Shown: positions 27,122 to 35,449 of the stretch, piece after piece
Position numbering within the stretch: the first letter of the stretch is position 1
How the letters are laid out: each line of letters begins with the position of its first letter
Assembly: GCA_049515555.1 (NCBI GenBank)
Contig: JBEKTY010000039.1
Span: 1-51,362, forward strand
DNA from: JBEKTY01 sp049515555
Lineage (GTDB): Bacteria; Planctomycetota; Planctomycetia; Pirellulales; Thermoguttaceae
Length of the DNA stretch: 51,362 nucleotides
Direction: 5' to 3'
Notes under the pieces: model-generated
Told to the model about the DNA's origin: nothing
Seen by the model: the letters and a program-made list of their open reading frames with translations, nothing else
Databases searched by the model: none
Program-made: the position numbers and the translations under genes

Positions 27122-27283
27122 AGGGAGTTCCTGGTAAACCTGTCCGAATTGCCGCTCGCGTCCTGGTTGCGGAGGGGGGAAAATACCATTTGGCTGGAAA
27201 TCTCGCAACCTGATTTCCTTGGCCCGGCAACCGTCGTCATTTCGCCTAGCGATCGCCTCTACCCCCCTGAACCGCCTTGCTGA
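27122..27283 (+). pseudogene. Possible 3' tail of a secreted glycosidase-like gene
   Basis: About 53 codons on the plus strand read 'EFLVNLSELPLASWLRRGEN', then 'NTIWLEISQPDFLGPATV' and 'ISPSDRLYPPEPPC' before a stop. The pattern (LP..WL..GEN.I.L....PDFLGPATVV) resembles the closing beta-sandwich of secreted hydrolases. There is no start. It lies head-on to the fragment at 26905-27083. Confidence 0.35.
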
Positions 27284-27380
27284 AGATGATTATAGCGTCT
27301 TCTCCTGGAATTACTGCTGCCCCTCCACGCCCGGCAATGCGCTGAAGGGGGGGGTGATAGATGAGGGGGAACCATAGGGG

Positions 27381-27415
27381 TATACTGACTCTTTCTCCGG
27401 CCGTTTTCCGGCCGG
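27381..27415 (+). promoter_or_regulatory. Weak candidate promoter and hairpin upstream of drmD
   Basis: TATACT (27381-27386) is a plausible -10 box; the -35 position (TAGATG, 17 nt upstream) is poor. Just downstream, CCGGCC (27397-27402) pairs with GGCCGG (27410-27415) in what would be the 5' leader, about 35 nt before the drmD ATG. Confidence 0.3.
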
Positions 27416-27449
27416 CGCCAGTGGAAAACGCAAGTGCCGTGAGGCGTAG

Positions 27450-30400
27450 ATGCCCGAAGCCGCCATCATCCCCGCCCCCGGCCAGATCGCCCGCGTCCGC
27501 CAGCGGCTGTACTTGGTCGAGCAGGCCGTGCCGGCGCCCAACCCCGGCGACAGCAGCTTGGTCAAGCTATCCTGCGTCGATGACGACGCTCAGGGGCAGC
27601 GGCTGGAGGTGCTGTGGGAGCGGGAAATCGACCCGGAAATCATCACCGGCGAAGCCTGGGAGGCCATCGCCAAGCGGGGCTTCGACCCGGCGCGGATCTT
27701 CGCCGCCTACTTGAACACGCTCCGCTGGAACTGCGTCACGGCCACCGATCCCCGGCTGTTCCAGTCGCCGTTCCGGGCCGGCATCCGGCTGGACGCTTAC
27801 CAGCTTGAGCCGCTGCGCAAGGCCCTGCTCCTGCCCAGGGTGAACCTCTTCATCGCCGACGACGTGGGCCTGGGCAAGACGATCGAGGCCCTACTCATCA
27901 ACCGCGAGTTGGTCATCCGCAAAAAGGTCCGCGAGGTCGTTATCTGCTGCCCGCCCTCGATGCTTTACCAATGGCAAGAGGAGGCCGAGAGCCGCTTCGG
28001 GCTGACCTTCGAGATCCTCGACAAGGAATATGTCACCCGGGTCCGGCGCGAACGCGGTTATGGTGTGAACCCTTGGGACACCCACACCCGGTTCCTGGTC
28101 TCGCACCGCCTGCTGATCGACGAGACCTACGCCGGGCCGCTTCGCGCATGGCTGGGCGAATTCCGCAGCGGCTCGCTGTTGATCCTCGACGAGGCCCACC
28201 ACGCCGCCCCCTCCAGCGGCCAGAAGTACGCCATCGACTCGCAGATCACCCGCGCCGTCCGCGACCTGGCGCCGCGGTTCGAGCATCGACTATTCCTCTC
28301 TGCCACGCCGCACAACGGCCATTCCAACAGCTTCTCGGCCCTGCTGGAAATCCTCGACCCGCAGCGGTTCTGCCGCGGCGTGCCGGTCAAGCAGAAGATG
28401 CTCGAAGACGTTATGGTCCGGCGGCTCAAGGACGACATCCGGGAAATCGTGGGCGGATTTCCAAAGCGGGAGGTCGTGCAGATCGACATCGACGGCCTGC
28501 CGCCGGATGCCCCCGAGCTGCGTTTATCGGCCCTGCTTGACGAGTACCGGGCCCTGCGCGAGCAGCGACTATCGGGGGAGACCAAACGGAAGCAGGCCGC
28601 GGCGGGCCTGCTCATCTCCGGCCTCCAGCAGCGGCTCCTGTCGTCCATCGAAGCCTTCGCGCGCACGCTGCGGGTCCACCGCCGCACGGTCCAGCGCCAG
28701 TGGGAAGAGGCCCAGGCGGGGAAAGCCACGGTACCGGCCACCGCCGGCCAGATTGATCTACTGGGCGGCGCCGTGGGCAACGACGACGACCGGGCCACGC
28801 TCTCCGAGGAGGACCTCCAGGCCGAAGAAGAAGTGCAGGTCGCCGCTGTCTCGGCCGCCACAGCCGGCCCGCTGACCGACGCGGCCTCCCGGCAACTCTT
28901 CGGCCGCGAGCAGAAGCTGCTGGACGAAATGACCCAGATCGCCGAGTCCGCCCGCGGCCTGCCCGATGCCCGGGTCCGCAGGATCATCGAGTGGATACGG
29001 GAGCACATGTGCCCCGACCTGTCGAAGCCCGGCGCCCGCTGGAACGACACCCGGATCATCATCTTCACCGAATACGACGACACCAAGCGTTCCCTCTATC
29101 AGCACCTATCGGCGGTCATCGAGGGCAGCGACCGGGCCGGCCAACGGATCGCGTTGTTCCACGGCCCCACGCCGCCGGAGGAGCGGCAGGAAATCCAGAA
29201 GCAGTTCCAAGCCGACCCAAAGAGGCAGCCAGTCCGCATCCTTATCGCCACCGACGCCGCCCGCGAAGGTCTGAATCTCCAGAACCACTGCTGGAACCTG
29301 TTCCACTTCGACGTACCGTGGAATCCGAGCCGGATGGAACAGCGGAACGGTCGCATCGACCGAAAACTCCAGCCCATGCCCGAGGTCTTCTGCCACTACT
29401 TCTTCTACCGGCAGCGCCCCGAGGACCGCATCCTGGCCGTGCTGATCCGTAAGACAAAAACCATCAAGAAGGAACTCGGCAGCCTGGCCCAGGTGATCGA
29501 GAGTCGCCTGGCCGACGAGATGCGACTGGGCATTCGCCACGATCAGATCGAAGCGATGGCCAAGAAGATCGAAGCCGCCAACCTCGACGACGACACCCGC
29601 GAGGTTGTGACCGAGGAACTGGAGGCGTCCCGGGAGCGGCAGGATGACCTGCGCACACAGATCAAGCGGCTGCAAACGCAGCTCGAAGCCTCGCAGGAGA
29701 GTATCGGCCTGGACCAGAATCATTTCCGCTCGGCGATCTCCTGTGCCCTGGAACTGATGGGAGCCGACCCGCTCAAGCCCGTGGGCGGCGAGGAGGATGG
29801 CCCCCCGCGTTCGACGTTCCCCGCCCTCGATCAGCGACAGGGCGCCGACCCAACCTGGGCCGAAACGATGGATTCCCTCCGAGTTCCAAAGGAACGCGGG
29901 CAGAAGCCTTGGGAGTGGCGTCGGCAGTCGCCCATCCGCCCGGTAGTCTTCAAGGACCCGGGCACGATGGACAACGACGTGGTCCACCTCCACTTGGAGC
30001 ATCGCGTCGTGCGCCGCCTGCTTGGCCGGTTCATCGCCCAGGGCTTCGTCTTCCACGACCTGTCCCGGGCATGCCTGGCCCAAACGTCCGATGCCATCCC
30101 CCGTGTAGCCCTGCTGGGCCGGCTATGCCTCTACGGCCCCGGCGCCGCCCGGCTGCACGAGGAGTTGATCCCCGTTACGGCCCGCTGGACCGATCCGCAC
30201 ATTCGGAAGGCCAACCTTACGCCCTACGGGCGCGAGGCTGAGGGCAAGACCCTGCATCTGCTCGAAGAAGCCCTGCTGCTCAAGAATGGCCGCTCGATAA
30301 CGGCCACCGTCATGAAGCAACTCCAGGCCTGCGCACCGCGCGACGTTCAGGAGTTGCTGCCGCACTTGCAACGCCGTGGTGAGGAATATGCCGCCGACGC

Positions 30401-30719
30401 CCGGAAGAAGCTCGGGGAGCGGGCTGAGGCCGAGGCCAAGGCGATGCAGGTGATTCTGGAGACGCAGAAGAAGCACATCGCTGACACGGCTGCCAAAGTT
30501 GAGAAGGGTGACCCACGGGAACGCTTCTTGCCCGGGCTTCTTGAATCTGAGGACGAACGCCGGCAGCTCGAAGCCAATAAGCGGCACTGGGTCAAGCGGT
30601 TGGCCTCGATCGACGAGGAACTCAAGACCGAGCCGGACCGCGTCCGGGAGGTATACGAGGTAAAGGCCACGCGGGTCGAGCCCGTGGGCCTAGTATACCT
30701 GTGGCCGGTGTCGGGATAG
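27450..30719 (+). CDS. drmD: DISARM SNF2-like helicase DrmD
   Basis: The product is 1089 residues starting at 27450, after a GTGAGG-like ribosome site. DrmD is the class 1 DISARM-specific SNF2-type ATPase. Motif I is 'ADDVGLGKTIEA' (about 134-145), motif II 'LLILDEAHHAAP' (about 240), motif III 'LSATPHNGHSN' (about 283) and motifs V/VI 'ATDAAREGLN' and 'RMEQRNGRIDR' (about 600-635). A coiled-coil stretch lies between the lobes' end and the C-terminus ('LEASRERQDDLRTQIKRLQ'). It opens the locus and is followed within 55 bp by the four-helix-bundle gene. Its stop codon shares its last base with the start of the left heptad-repeat arm. The C-terminus 'VGLVYLWPVSG' appears complete. Confidence 0.92.
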   Translation: MPEAAIIPAPGQIARVRQRLYLVEQAVPAPNPGDSSLVKLSCVDDDAQGQRLEVLWEREIDPEIITGEAWEAIAKRGFDPARIFAAYLNTLRWNCVTATDPRLFQSPFRAGIRLDAYQLEPLRKALLLPRVNLFIADDVGLGKTIEALLINRELVIRKKVREVVICCPPSMLYQWQEEAESRFGLTFEILDKEYVTRVRRERGYGVNPWDTHTRFLVSHRLLIDETYAGPLRAWLGEFRSGSLLILDEAHHAAPSSGQKYAIDSQITRAVRDLAPRFEHRLFLSATPHNGHSNSFSALLEILDPQRFCRGVPVKQKMLEDVMVRRLKDDIREIVGGFPKREVVQIDIDGLPPDAPELRLSALLDEYRALREQRLSGETKRKQAAAGLLISGLQQRLLSSIEAFARTLRVHRRTVQRQWEEAQAGKATVPATAGQIDLLGGAVGNDDDRATLSEEDLQAEEEVQVAAVSAATAGPLTDAASRQLFGREQKLLDEMTQIAESARGLPDARVRRIIEWIREHMCPDLSKPGARWNDTRIIIFTEYDDTKRSLYQHLSAVIEGSDRAGQRIALFHGPTPPEERQEIQKQFQADPKRQPVRILIATDAAREGLNLQNHCWNLFHFDVPWNPSRMEQRNGRIDRKLQPMPEVFCHYFFYRQRPEDRILAVLIRKTKTIKKELGSLAQVIESRLADEMRLGIRHDQIEAMAKKIEAANLDDDTREVVTEELEASRERQDDLRTQIKRLQTQLEASQESIGLDQNHFRSAISCALELMGADPLKPVGGEEDGPPRSTFPALDQRQGADPTWAETMDSLRVPKERGQKPWEWRRQSPIRPVVFKDPGTMDNDVVHLHLEHRVVRRLLGRFIAQGFVFHDLSRACLAQTSDAIPRVALLGRLCLYGPGAARLHEELIPVTARWTDPHIRKANLTPYGREAEGKTLHLLEEALLLKNGRSITATVMKQLQACAPRDVQELLPHLQRRGEEYAADARKKLGERAEAEAKAMQVILETQKKHIADTAAKVEKGDPRERFLPGLLESEDERRQLEANKRHWVKRLASIDEELKTEPDRVREVYEVKATRVEPVGLVYLWPVSG

Positions 30720-30748
30720 TCCGTGGTCCGTGGTCAGTTGTCCGTTGT
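30719..30748. repeat. Heptad-repeat element A, left arm
   Basis: Four consecutive heptads of consensus TCMGTKG (TCCGTGG, TCCGTGG, TCAGTTG, TCCGTTG) begin at the drmD stop codon. The inverted right arm lies at 31144-31178. The two arms bracket the four-helix-bundle gene. Confidence 0.85.
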
Positions 30749-30773
30749 GAAGACGAGCGAAAGAGTGACGCCA

Positions 30774-31178
30774 ATGGAAAGAACTGGCTTTGAGAACTTG
30801 CGGGTCTACCAGTTAGCTGAGACGCTTGCCGATGAAATCTGGGAGATCGTCCAGACGTGGAACAACTTTGCCAAGGATACGGTCGGCAAACAAATCGTGC
30901 GTGCGGCTGACGGAATCAGCGCCAACATCACCGAAGGCACGGGGCGTGGAAGTTTCCAGGACAATCGCCGTTTCGTACGCATTGCCCGGGGATCGCTTTA
31001 CGAGACACGCAACTGGCTGCGTCGGGCCTACAAACGCAAACTGCTTTCCGATGAGCAGACCGCACGGATTCGCCCGATCCTGGATGAGCTGTCTCCGAAA
31101 CTGAACGCTTATCTGAAGTCCATCGGTCCAAGGCCAATGTCCACCACGGACAACGGACAACTGACAACTGACAACTAA
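30774..31178 (+). CDS. Four-helix-bundle protein (S23/IVP family) inside inverted heptad repeats
   Basis: The product is 134 residues. The ATG at 30774 was chosen over an in-frame GTG at 30723 because family members begin just before 'FENLRVYQLAE' and the earlier codons are heptad repeat. The family signature is clear: 'VGKQIVRAADGISANITEGT' (here split by the limit), then 'FVRIARGSLYETRNWLRRAY'. These small helical bundles are encoded in 23S rRNA intervening sequences, and relatives act as Avd accessory proteins in diversity-generating retroelements; most others have no known job. The last 12 codons ('MSTTDNGQLTTDN') lie in the right repeat arm, which also supplies the stop. drmMI starts 2 bp later. 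Confidence 0.85.
   Translation: MERTGFENLRVYQLAETLADEIWEIVQTWNNFAKDTVGKQIVRAADGISANITEGTGRGSFQDNRRFVRIARGSLYETRNWLRRAYKRKLLSDEQTARIRPILDELSPKLNAYLKSIGPRPMSTTDNGQLTTDN
31144..31178. repeat. Heptad-repeat element A, right arm
   Basis: Five heptads in inverted orientation (CCACGGA, CAACGGA, CAACTGA, CAACTGA, CAACTAA) end two bases before the drmMI start codon. The last heptad contains the stop codon of the four-helix-bundle gene. Confidence 0.85.
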
Positions 31179-31179
31179 C

Positions 31180-34100
31180 ATGCCCAAGGACCCCGAACAA
31201 CTCGCCCATCAGCAGTGGCTCGGCTACGTGCAGCCGGTCGGCCTGGTCGTGTCGATCCCGGCCTTGCTGGCGGCCCAGGCCCACGTCAACCGCAACATCG
31301 CCCCCGAGCATCAGCGGTTCCTTGCTTGCCTCTGCCGCGACAAGCACGACGAGTTGATCCCTGAGATCCAGGATTTTCGAGCCTTCACGAAGACGGTGCT
31401 GGGCTGGGAGCCGGCCGACCTGGTCGATTGTCAGCCGTCAGTTGTCCGTTGTCCGTCGTCCGAAGCAACGGACAACGGACTACTGACCACGGACAACCTT
31501 GAAGTCACGCTCACAGCATACAACGAAACGCTGCGGCCCACGTGGGCTGTCCGGGAGTGGAGGGCCAAGGACCCGGACCACCCCTGGCTCATGCTTATCC
31601 AGGCCGTGCCCCGCGGCATGGACTTCGATGAGGTCGCGGCCAAGGATGAGCGGCACTGGCAGGCCAGCCCCCACGCCCGCTTCGAGCGGCTGCTGCGAGA
31701 AACGGAAGTGCCCATCGGACTGTTGGCCAGCGCCACGGATCTGCGGTTGGTGTACGCCCCGCGGGGCGAGACCAGCGGCTACATGACCTTCCCGGTGAAG
31801 GCCATGGCCGAGGTTGCCGGCCGGCCGATGTTCGCGGCCCTGCACATGCTGCTGGAAGCGCCACGGCTCTTCAGCATGGCCGAGAAGCAACGCCTGCCCG
31901 CCATCCTGGCCGACAGCCGCAAGTACCAGAACGTCGTCTCCACGCAGCTCGCCGTGCAGGTGCTGGCCGCCCTTTATGAACTGGTCCGCGGCTTCCAGGC
32001 GGCCGACGACCAGCGCAAGGGCCAGTTGCTGGCCGACGTGCTCCGCGAAGACCCGAACCACGTCTACGCCGGCTTGCTGACCGTGCTCATGCGGCTGGTC
32101 TTCGTCCTGTACGCCGAGGACCGCAACCTGCTCTCCAGCGATCCGGTCTACGCCAACTTCTACTCGGTCACGGGACTGTTCGAGCGCCTGCGGACCGACG
32201 AAGGCCGCTATACGGACACGATGGACCAGCGCTACGGGGCCTGGGCGCAACTGCTCACCCTCTTCCGCATGGTCTACGAGGGCGGGCGCCACGGCAACCT
32301 CCGCATCCCGGGCCGCAAGGGTTATCTGTTCGACCCGGACCGCTACAACTTCCTCGAAGGACGTCCGTGGTCCGTGGTCCGTGGTCAGTTGCAACGGACA
32401 ACGGACAACGGACCATGGACAATCCCCCACATCTCGGACGGCGTGGTCTACCGGGTGCTCCAGAACCTGTTGATCCTCGACGGCGAGCGGCTCAGCTACC
32501 GGACGCTGGACGTGGAGCAGATCGGCAGCGTCTACGAGACCATGATGGGCTTCAACCTCCAGGTGGCCGAAGGCCGCTCGATCGCCGTCAAACCCACGAA
32601 GTCGCACGGCGCGCCGGCCACGATCAACCTGGAAGCCCTGTTGGCCGCCAAGCCGGCCGAACGGGCCAAGTGGCTTGCGGACCAGACCGATCAGAAGATC
32701 ACGGGCCAGGCCGCCGACGCGCTGAAGAAGGCGGGCCGCCTGGAAGACCTGCTGGCCGCGCTGGAGAAGAAGATCGCCTGGCACGCCACGCCCAGCGTAG
32801 CGCCCAAGGGGGCGATGGTCTTGCAGCCGTCCGACGAGCGGCGGCGCAGCGGCTCCCACTACACGCCGCGGTCCCTCACCGAGCCGATCGTCCGCACCAC
32901 GCTCCGCCCCGTGCTGGAGCGATTGCGCGTCTCGTCCCCTCTCCCTCCGGGAGAGGGTAAGGGTGAGGGCTGCCCGACGCCCGAGCAGCTCCTCGAACTG
33001 AACGTCTGCGACTCGGCGATGGGCTCCGGGGCGTTCCTTGTGGAAGCCTGCCGGCAGCTTGGCGACGAACTGGTCAAGGCGTGGCACACCCACAACCAGA
33101 TGCCGAAACTGCCGCCCGACGAGGACGAAATCCTGCATGCCCGGCGGTTGATCGCGCAGCGTTGCCTCTACGGCGTGGACCGCAACCCGATGGCCGTGGA
33201 CCTGGCCAAGCTCTCGCTCTGGCTGGCCACGCTGGCGAAGGATCACCCCTTCACGTTCCTCGATCACTGCCTACGGGCCGGCGATTCGCTCGTTGGGCTG
33301 TCGAAGAAACAGATTGCCGCATTTCATTGGGGAGATAAGCCCCTTTCGCCCGCTCGCGCGAGAGGGGCCGGGGGTGAGGTGGCCGGCACCTTTTCCTTCG
33401 GTGATCCGATTGCGGCGGCGATCCAACGGGCGACCGAGTTCCGGCAGAGAATCCTGGCCGCCCGCGACGAGGTGCCCTACGAGCACCTGCGACAGCAGCT
33501 TGACGCGGCCGACGACGCCCTCGACAAGGCTCGGTTCGTCGGCGACCTCGTTGTGGCCGCCTACTTCTCGGCCGAGAAGGACAAGGCCCGCGATGAGCGA
33601 TTGCGGGAACTGGCCCTACGACTGGTCAAGTACCTCGGTCCCGGCGGCAAGATGGAGGACCGTCAGCCGCTTGCCGAGGCGGTGCGGCAACTTCGCTCCG
33701 GCGACCGCCCCGTGCCGCCGTTCCATTGGGAGATCGAGTTCCCGGAAGTCTTCGGTAGCGAAGCCTTGGGCTTCGATGCCATCGTCGGCAACCCGCCGTT
33801 TGCGGGAAAGAACACACTCATCAATAGTAACCCCGCGGGGTACATCGACTGGCTCAAGACGATCCATGATGAATCCCACGGGAACGCGGATTTGGTGGCC
33901 CACTTCTTTCGCCGCGCATTCGGGCTGATCCGGGCCGCCGGGTGCTTCGGGCTGATAGCGACAAACACCATCGGTCAGGGCGATACTCGATCCACCGGAC
34001 TGCGATGGATCTGCACACATGGCGGCACGATCTTCGCCGCGCGCAAACGCTGCAAGTGGCCTGGCCAGGCTGCCGTGGTCGTCAGCCTGCTTCACGTGTG

Positions 34101-35337
34101 CAAGGGCACACCTGCCGGTCCCTACATCCTCGATGACCGGCCCGTGCCTGTCATCACGGCCTACCTGTTCCACGCCGGCGGGCACGACAACCCGGCTGCG
34201 CTTAAGGCCAGCGAAGACAAGAGCTTCGTTGGGAGCTATGTGCTGGGTATGGGCTTTACGTTTGACAACACCGACACCAAGGGCGTGGCCAGTCCGATTG
34301 CGGAAATGCACCGGCTGATTGCCAAGGACCCGCGCAACGCGGAGCGGATTTTTCCCTTCATCGGCGGCGAGGAGGTGAACGACAGCCCCACGCATGCGTA
34401 CCACCGTTACGTCATCAATTTCGGCGAGATGACGGAAGACGAAGCGCGCCAGTGGCCAGACTTGATACAAATCGTTGAAGAAAAGGTCAAGCCAGAGCGA
34501 ACGCAACAGAAGCGTGAAACCAGAGCAAGATTCTGGTGGAGATTTGGCGAACCGACTCCGGCGTTGTTTCGGGCTATCGCACGCGTGAATCGGGTACTCG
34601 TGATATCTCAAGTCACACAGCACATCGTTTTCGCGTTTCTCGACACTGGCATGGTCTATTCGCACCGTCTCTATGTTCTGACCCTCCCATACTATAACTC
34701 CTTTAGCGTCCTGCAATCGCAATGCCACGATATTTGGGCGAGATTCTTCGGTTCGTCGCTTGAGGAGCGATTCATGTACGCCGCTGCCGACTGCTTCGAG
34801 ACATTCCCGTTCCCTTCGGGCATTGACACACACACGGTGTTAGAGATGGTGGGTAATGCCTACTACGAGTTTCGCGCCGCGCTGATGGTCCGCAACAATG
34901 AGGGCCTGACGAAGACCTACAACCGCTTCCACGACCCGGGTGAGACCTCGCCCGACATCCTCAAGTTCCGCGAGTTGCACGCGGCGATGGACCGCGCCGT
35001 GCTTGACGCCTACGGCTGGACCGATCTGAAGCCCACTTGCGAGTTCCTGTTGGACTACGAAGAAGAGGACGAAGACGAGAACGCCCTCACCCCGGGCCCC
35101 TCTCCCGGAGCGGGCGAGGGGAGACGGAAGAAAAAGCCCTGGCGTTACCGCTGGCCCGACGAGTTCCGCGACGAGGTTCTGGCCCGCCTGCTGGAATTGA
35201 ACAAGCAGCGTGCCGAAGAGGAAGCCATCGCCGGCCAGGCCGCCGAAGCGACCGCCAAGGCCACGGGGAAGAAGCCGGCACGAAGGAAAGCCATGAACCC
35301 CCACGACGGAGGTGATGATCGGAGGCTGTTGCGGTAG
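31180..35337 (+). CDS. drmMI: DISARM N6-adenine DNA methyltransferase DrmMI
   Basis: The product is 1385 residues. In class 1 DISARM this protein methylates host DNA to mark it as self. The SAM-binding motif is 'CDSAMGSGAFLVEACRQL' (about 608-625) and the amino-methylase motif IV is 'AIVGNPPFAGKN' (about 866-877). N- and C-terminal regions resemble Eco57I-type combined methylases, without an obvious nuclease motif. The frame is interrupted but not broken by five repeat insertions: two heptad hairpins (31431-31497 and 32364-32422) and three GC-rich palindromes (32936-32969, 33340-33379 and 35083-35122). Each is translated through. The first sits in the N-terminal part, the next two ahead of motif I, one between motifs I and IV and one near the end. 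Confidence 0.9.
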   Translation: MPKDPEQLAHQQWLGYVQPVGLVVSIPALLAAQAHVNRNIAPEHQRFLACLCRDKHDELIPEIQDFRAFTKTVLGWEPADLVDCQPSVVRCPSSEATDNGLLTTDNLEVTLTAYNETLRPTWAVREWRAKDPDHPWLMLIQAVPRGMDFDEVAAKDERHWQASPHARFERLLRETEVPIGLLASATDLRLVYAPRGETSGYMTFPVKAMAEVAGRPMFAALHMLLEAPRLFSMAEKQRLPAILADSRKYQNVVSTQLAVQVLAALYELVRGFQAADDQRKGQLLADVLREDPNHVYAGLLTVLMRLVFVLYAEDRNLLSSDPVYANFYSVTGLFERLRTDEGRYTDTMDQRYGAWAQLLTLFRMVYEGGRHGNLRIPGRKGYLFDPDRYNFLEGRPWSVVRGQLQRTTDNGPWTIPHISDGVVYRVLQNLLILDGERLSYRTLDVEQIGSVYETMMGFNLQVAEGRSIAVKPTKSHGAPATINLEALLAAKPAERAKWLADQTDQKITGQAADALKKAGRLEDLLAALEKKIAWHATPSVAPKGAMVLQPSDERRRSGSHYTPRSLTEPIVRTTLRPVLERLRVSSPLPPGEGKGEGCPTPEQLLELNVCDSAMGSGAFLVEACRQLGDELVKAWHTHNQMPKLPPDEDEILHARRLIAQRCLYGVDRNPMAVDLAKLSLWLATLAKDHPFTFLDHCLRAGDSLVGLSKKQIAAFHWGDKPLSPARARGAGGEVAGTFSFGDPIAAAIQRATEFRQRILAARDEVPYEHLRQQLDAADDALDKARFVGDLVVAAYFSAEKDKARDERLRELALRLVKYLGPGGKMEDRQPLAEAVRQLRSGDRPVPPFHWEIEFPEVFGSEALGFDAIVGNPPFAGKNTLINSNPAGYIDWLKTIHDESHGNADLVAHFFRRAFGLIRAAGCFGLIATNTIGQGDTRSTGLRWICTHGGTIFAARKRCKWPGQAAVVVSLLHVCKGTPAGPYILDDRPVPVITAYLFHAGGHDNPAALKASEDKSFVGSYVLGMGFTFDNTDTKGVASPIAEMHRLIAKDPRNAERIFPFIGGEEVNDSPTHAYHRYVINFGEMTEDEARQWPDLIQIVEEKVKPERTQQKRETRARFWWRFGEPTPALFRAIARVNRVLVISQVTQHIVFAFLDTGMVYSHRLYVLTLPYYNSFSVLQSQCHDIWARFFGSSLEERFMYAAADCFETFPFPSGIDTHTVLEMVGNAYYEFRAALMVRNNEGLTKTYNRFHDPGETSPDILKFRELHAAMDRAVLDAYGWTDLKPTCEFLLDYEEEDEDENALTPGPSPGAGEGRRKKKPWRYRWPDEFRDEVLARLLELNKQRAEEEAIAGQAAEATAKATGKKPARRKAMNPHDGGDDRRLLR
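31431..31497. repeat. Heptad-repeat hairpin B, in frame inside drmMI
   Basis: The left arm has four heptads plus four bases (TCAGCCG, TCAGTTG, TCCGTTG, TCCGTCG); the right arm is the inverted set (CAACGGA, CAACGGA, CTACTGA, CCACGGA). The loop is about three bases. It adds about 22 codons ('SVVRCPSSEATDNGLLTTDN') without shifting the frame. Confidence 0.85.
32364..32422. repeat. Heptad-repeat hairpin C, in frame inside drmMI
   Basis: Four heptads (TCCGTGG three times, TCAGTTG) run directly into four inverted heptads (CAACGGA three times, CCATGGA), with essentially no loop. The encoded insert is 'WSVVRGQLQRTTDNGPWTI'. It is the most regular copy and closely matches the two ends of element A joined together. 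Confidence 0.87.
32936..32969. repeat. GC-rich palindrome in drmMI, copy 1
   Basis: The hairpin CCCTCTCCCTCCGGGAGAGGG is followed by a TAAGGGTGAGGG tail and is translated as 'SPLPPGEGKGEG'. It is one of three related elements in this gene, and of a type seen in many bacterial genomes. Confidence 0.75.
33340..33379. repeat. GC-rich palindrome in drmMI, copy 2
   Basis: CCCCTTTCGCCCGCTCGCGCG is followed by AGAGGGGCCGGGGGTGAGG and is translated as 'PLSPARARGAGGE'. The stem is CCCCT/AGGGG plus an inner CGC/GCG; it has diverged from copy 1 but keeps the same GGGTGAGG tail. Confidence 0.65.
35083..35122. repeat. GC-rich palindrome in drmMI, copy 3 (inverted)
   Basis: It begins CCCTCACCCCGGGCCCCTCT and ends in CGGGCGAGGGG, so it is inverted relative to copies 1 and 2. 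It is translated as 'ALTPGPSPGAGEG' in an acidic-to-basic linker near the C-terminus. Confidence 0.75.
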
Positions 35338-35396
35338 CGAAGGTCGGGAGAAATCCGGTATTCCGGGTTATTCGGGCAGCTTTCCGCCCCCGATCC

Positions 35397-35439
35397 TTGC
35401 AAGTGTTCACTGAAAACACTATATTTACTACGTAGTAAA
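35397..35439 (+). promoter_or_regulatory. Promoter and palindromic operator of the AbiE-like pair
   Basis: TTGCAA (35397-35402) and TATATT (35420-35425) are separated by exactly 17 bp, giving a strong sigma70-type promoter in otherwise GC-rich DNA. A perfect 16-bp palindrome, TTTACTACGTAGTAAA (35424-35439), overlaps the -10 box and the likely start point. A second inverted repeat, AGTGTT/AACACT (35402-35407 and 35415-35420), sits in the spacer. AAACACT recurs at 35455-35461 inside the first codons. AbiEi regulators are known to repress their own promoters through inverted repeats, so autoregulation is likely. Confidence 0.7.
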
Positions 35440-35449
35440 CAACGGCCAA

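Noticed and set aside
30719..31178. Heptad arrays as a CRISPR or simple tandem-repeat array
   Set aside because: Seven-bp units without unique spacers, arranged as inverted arms around a gene; not CRISPR architecture.
30774..31178. A 23S rRNA intervening sequence with nearby rRNA genes
   Set aside because: The encoded family is first known from such sequences, but no rRNA sequence flanks it here; the neighbours are drmD and drmMI.
31480..33267. A 595-codon open frame on the minus strand opposite drmMI
   Set aside because: Low-complexity, basic/valine-rich composition typical of antisense frames in GC-rich DNA; drmMI on the other strand has clear motifs.
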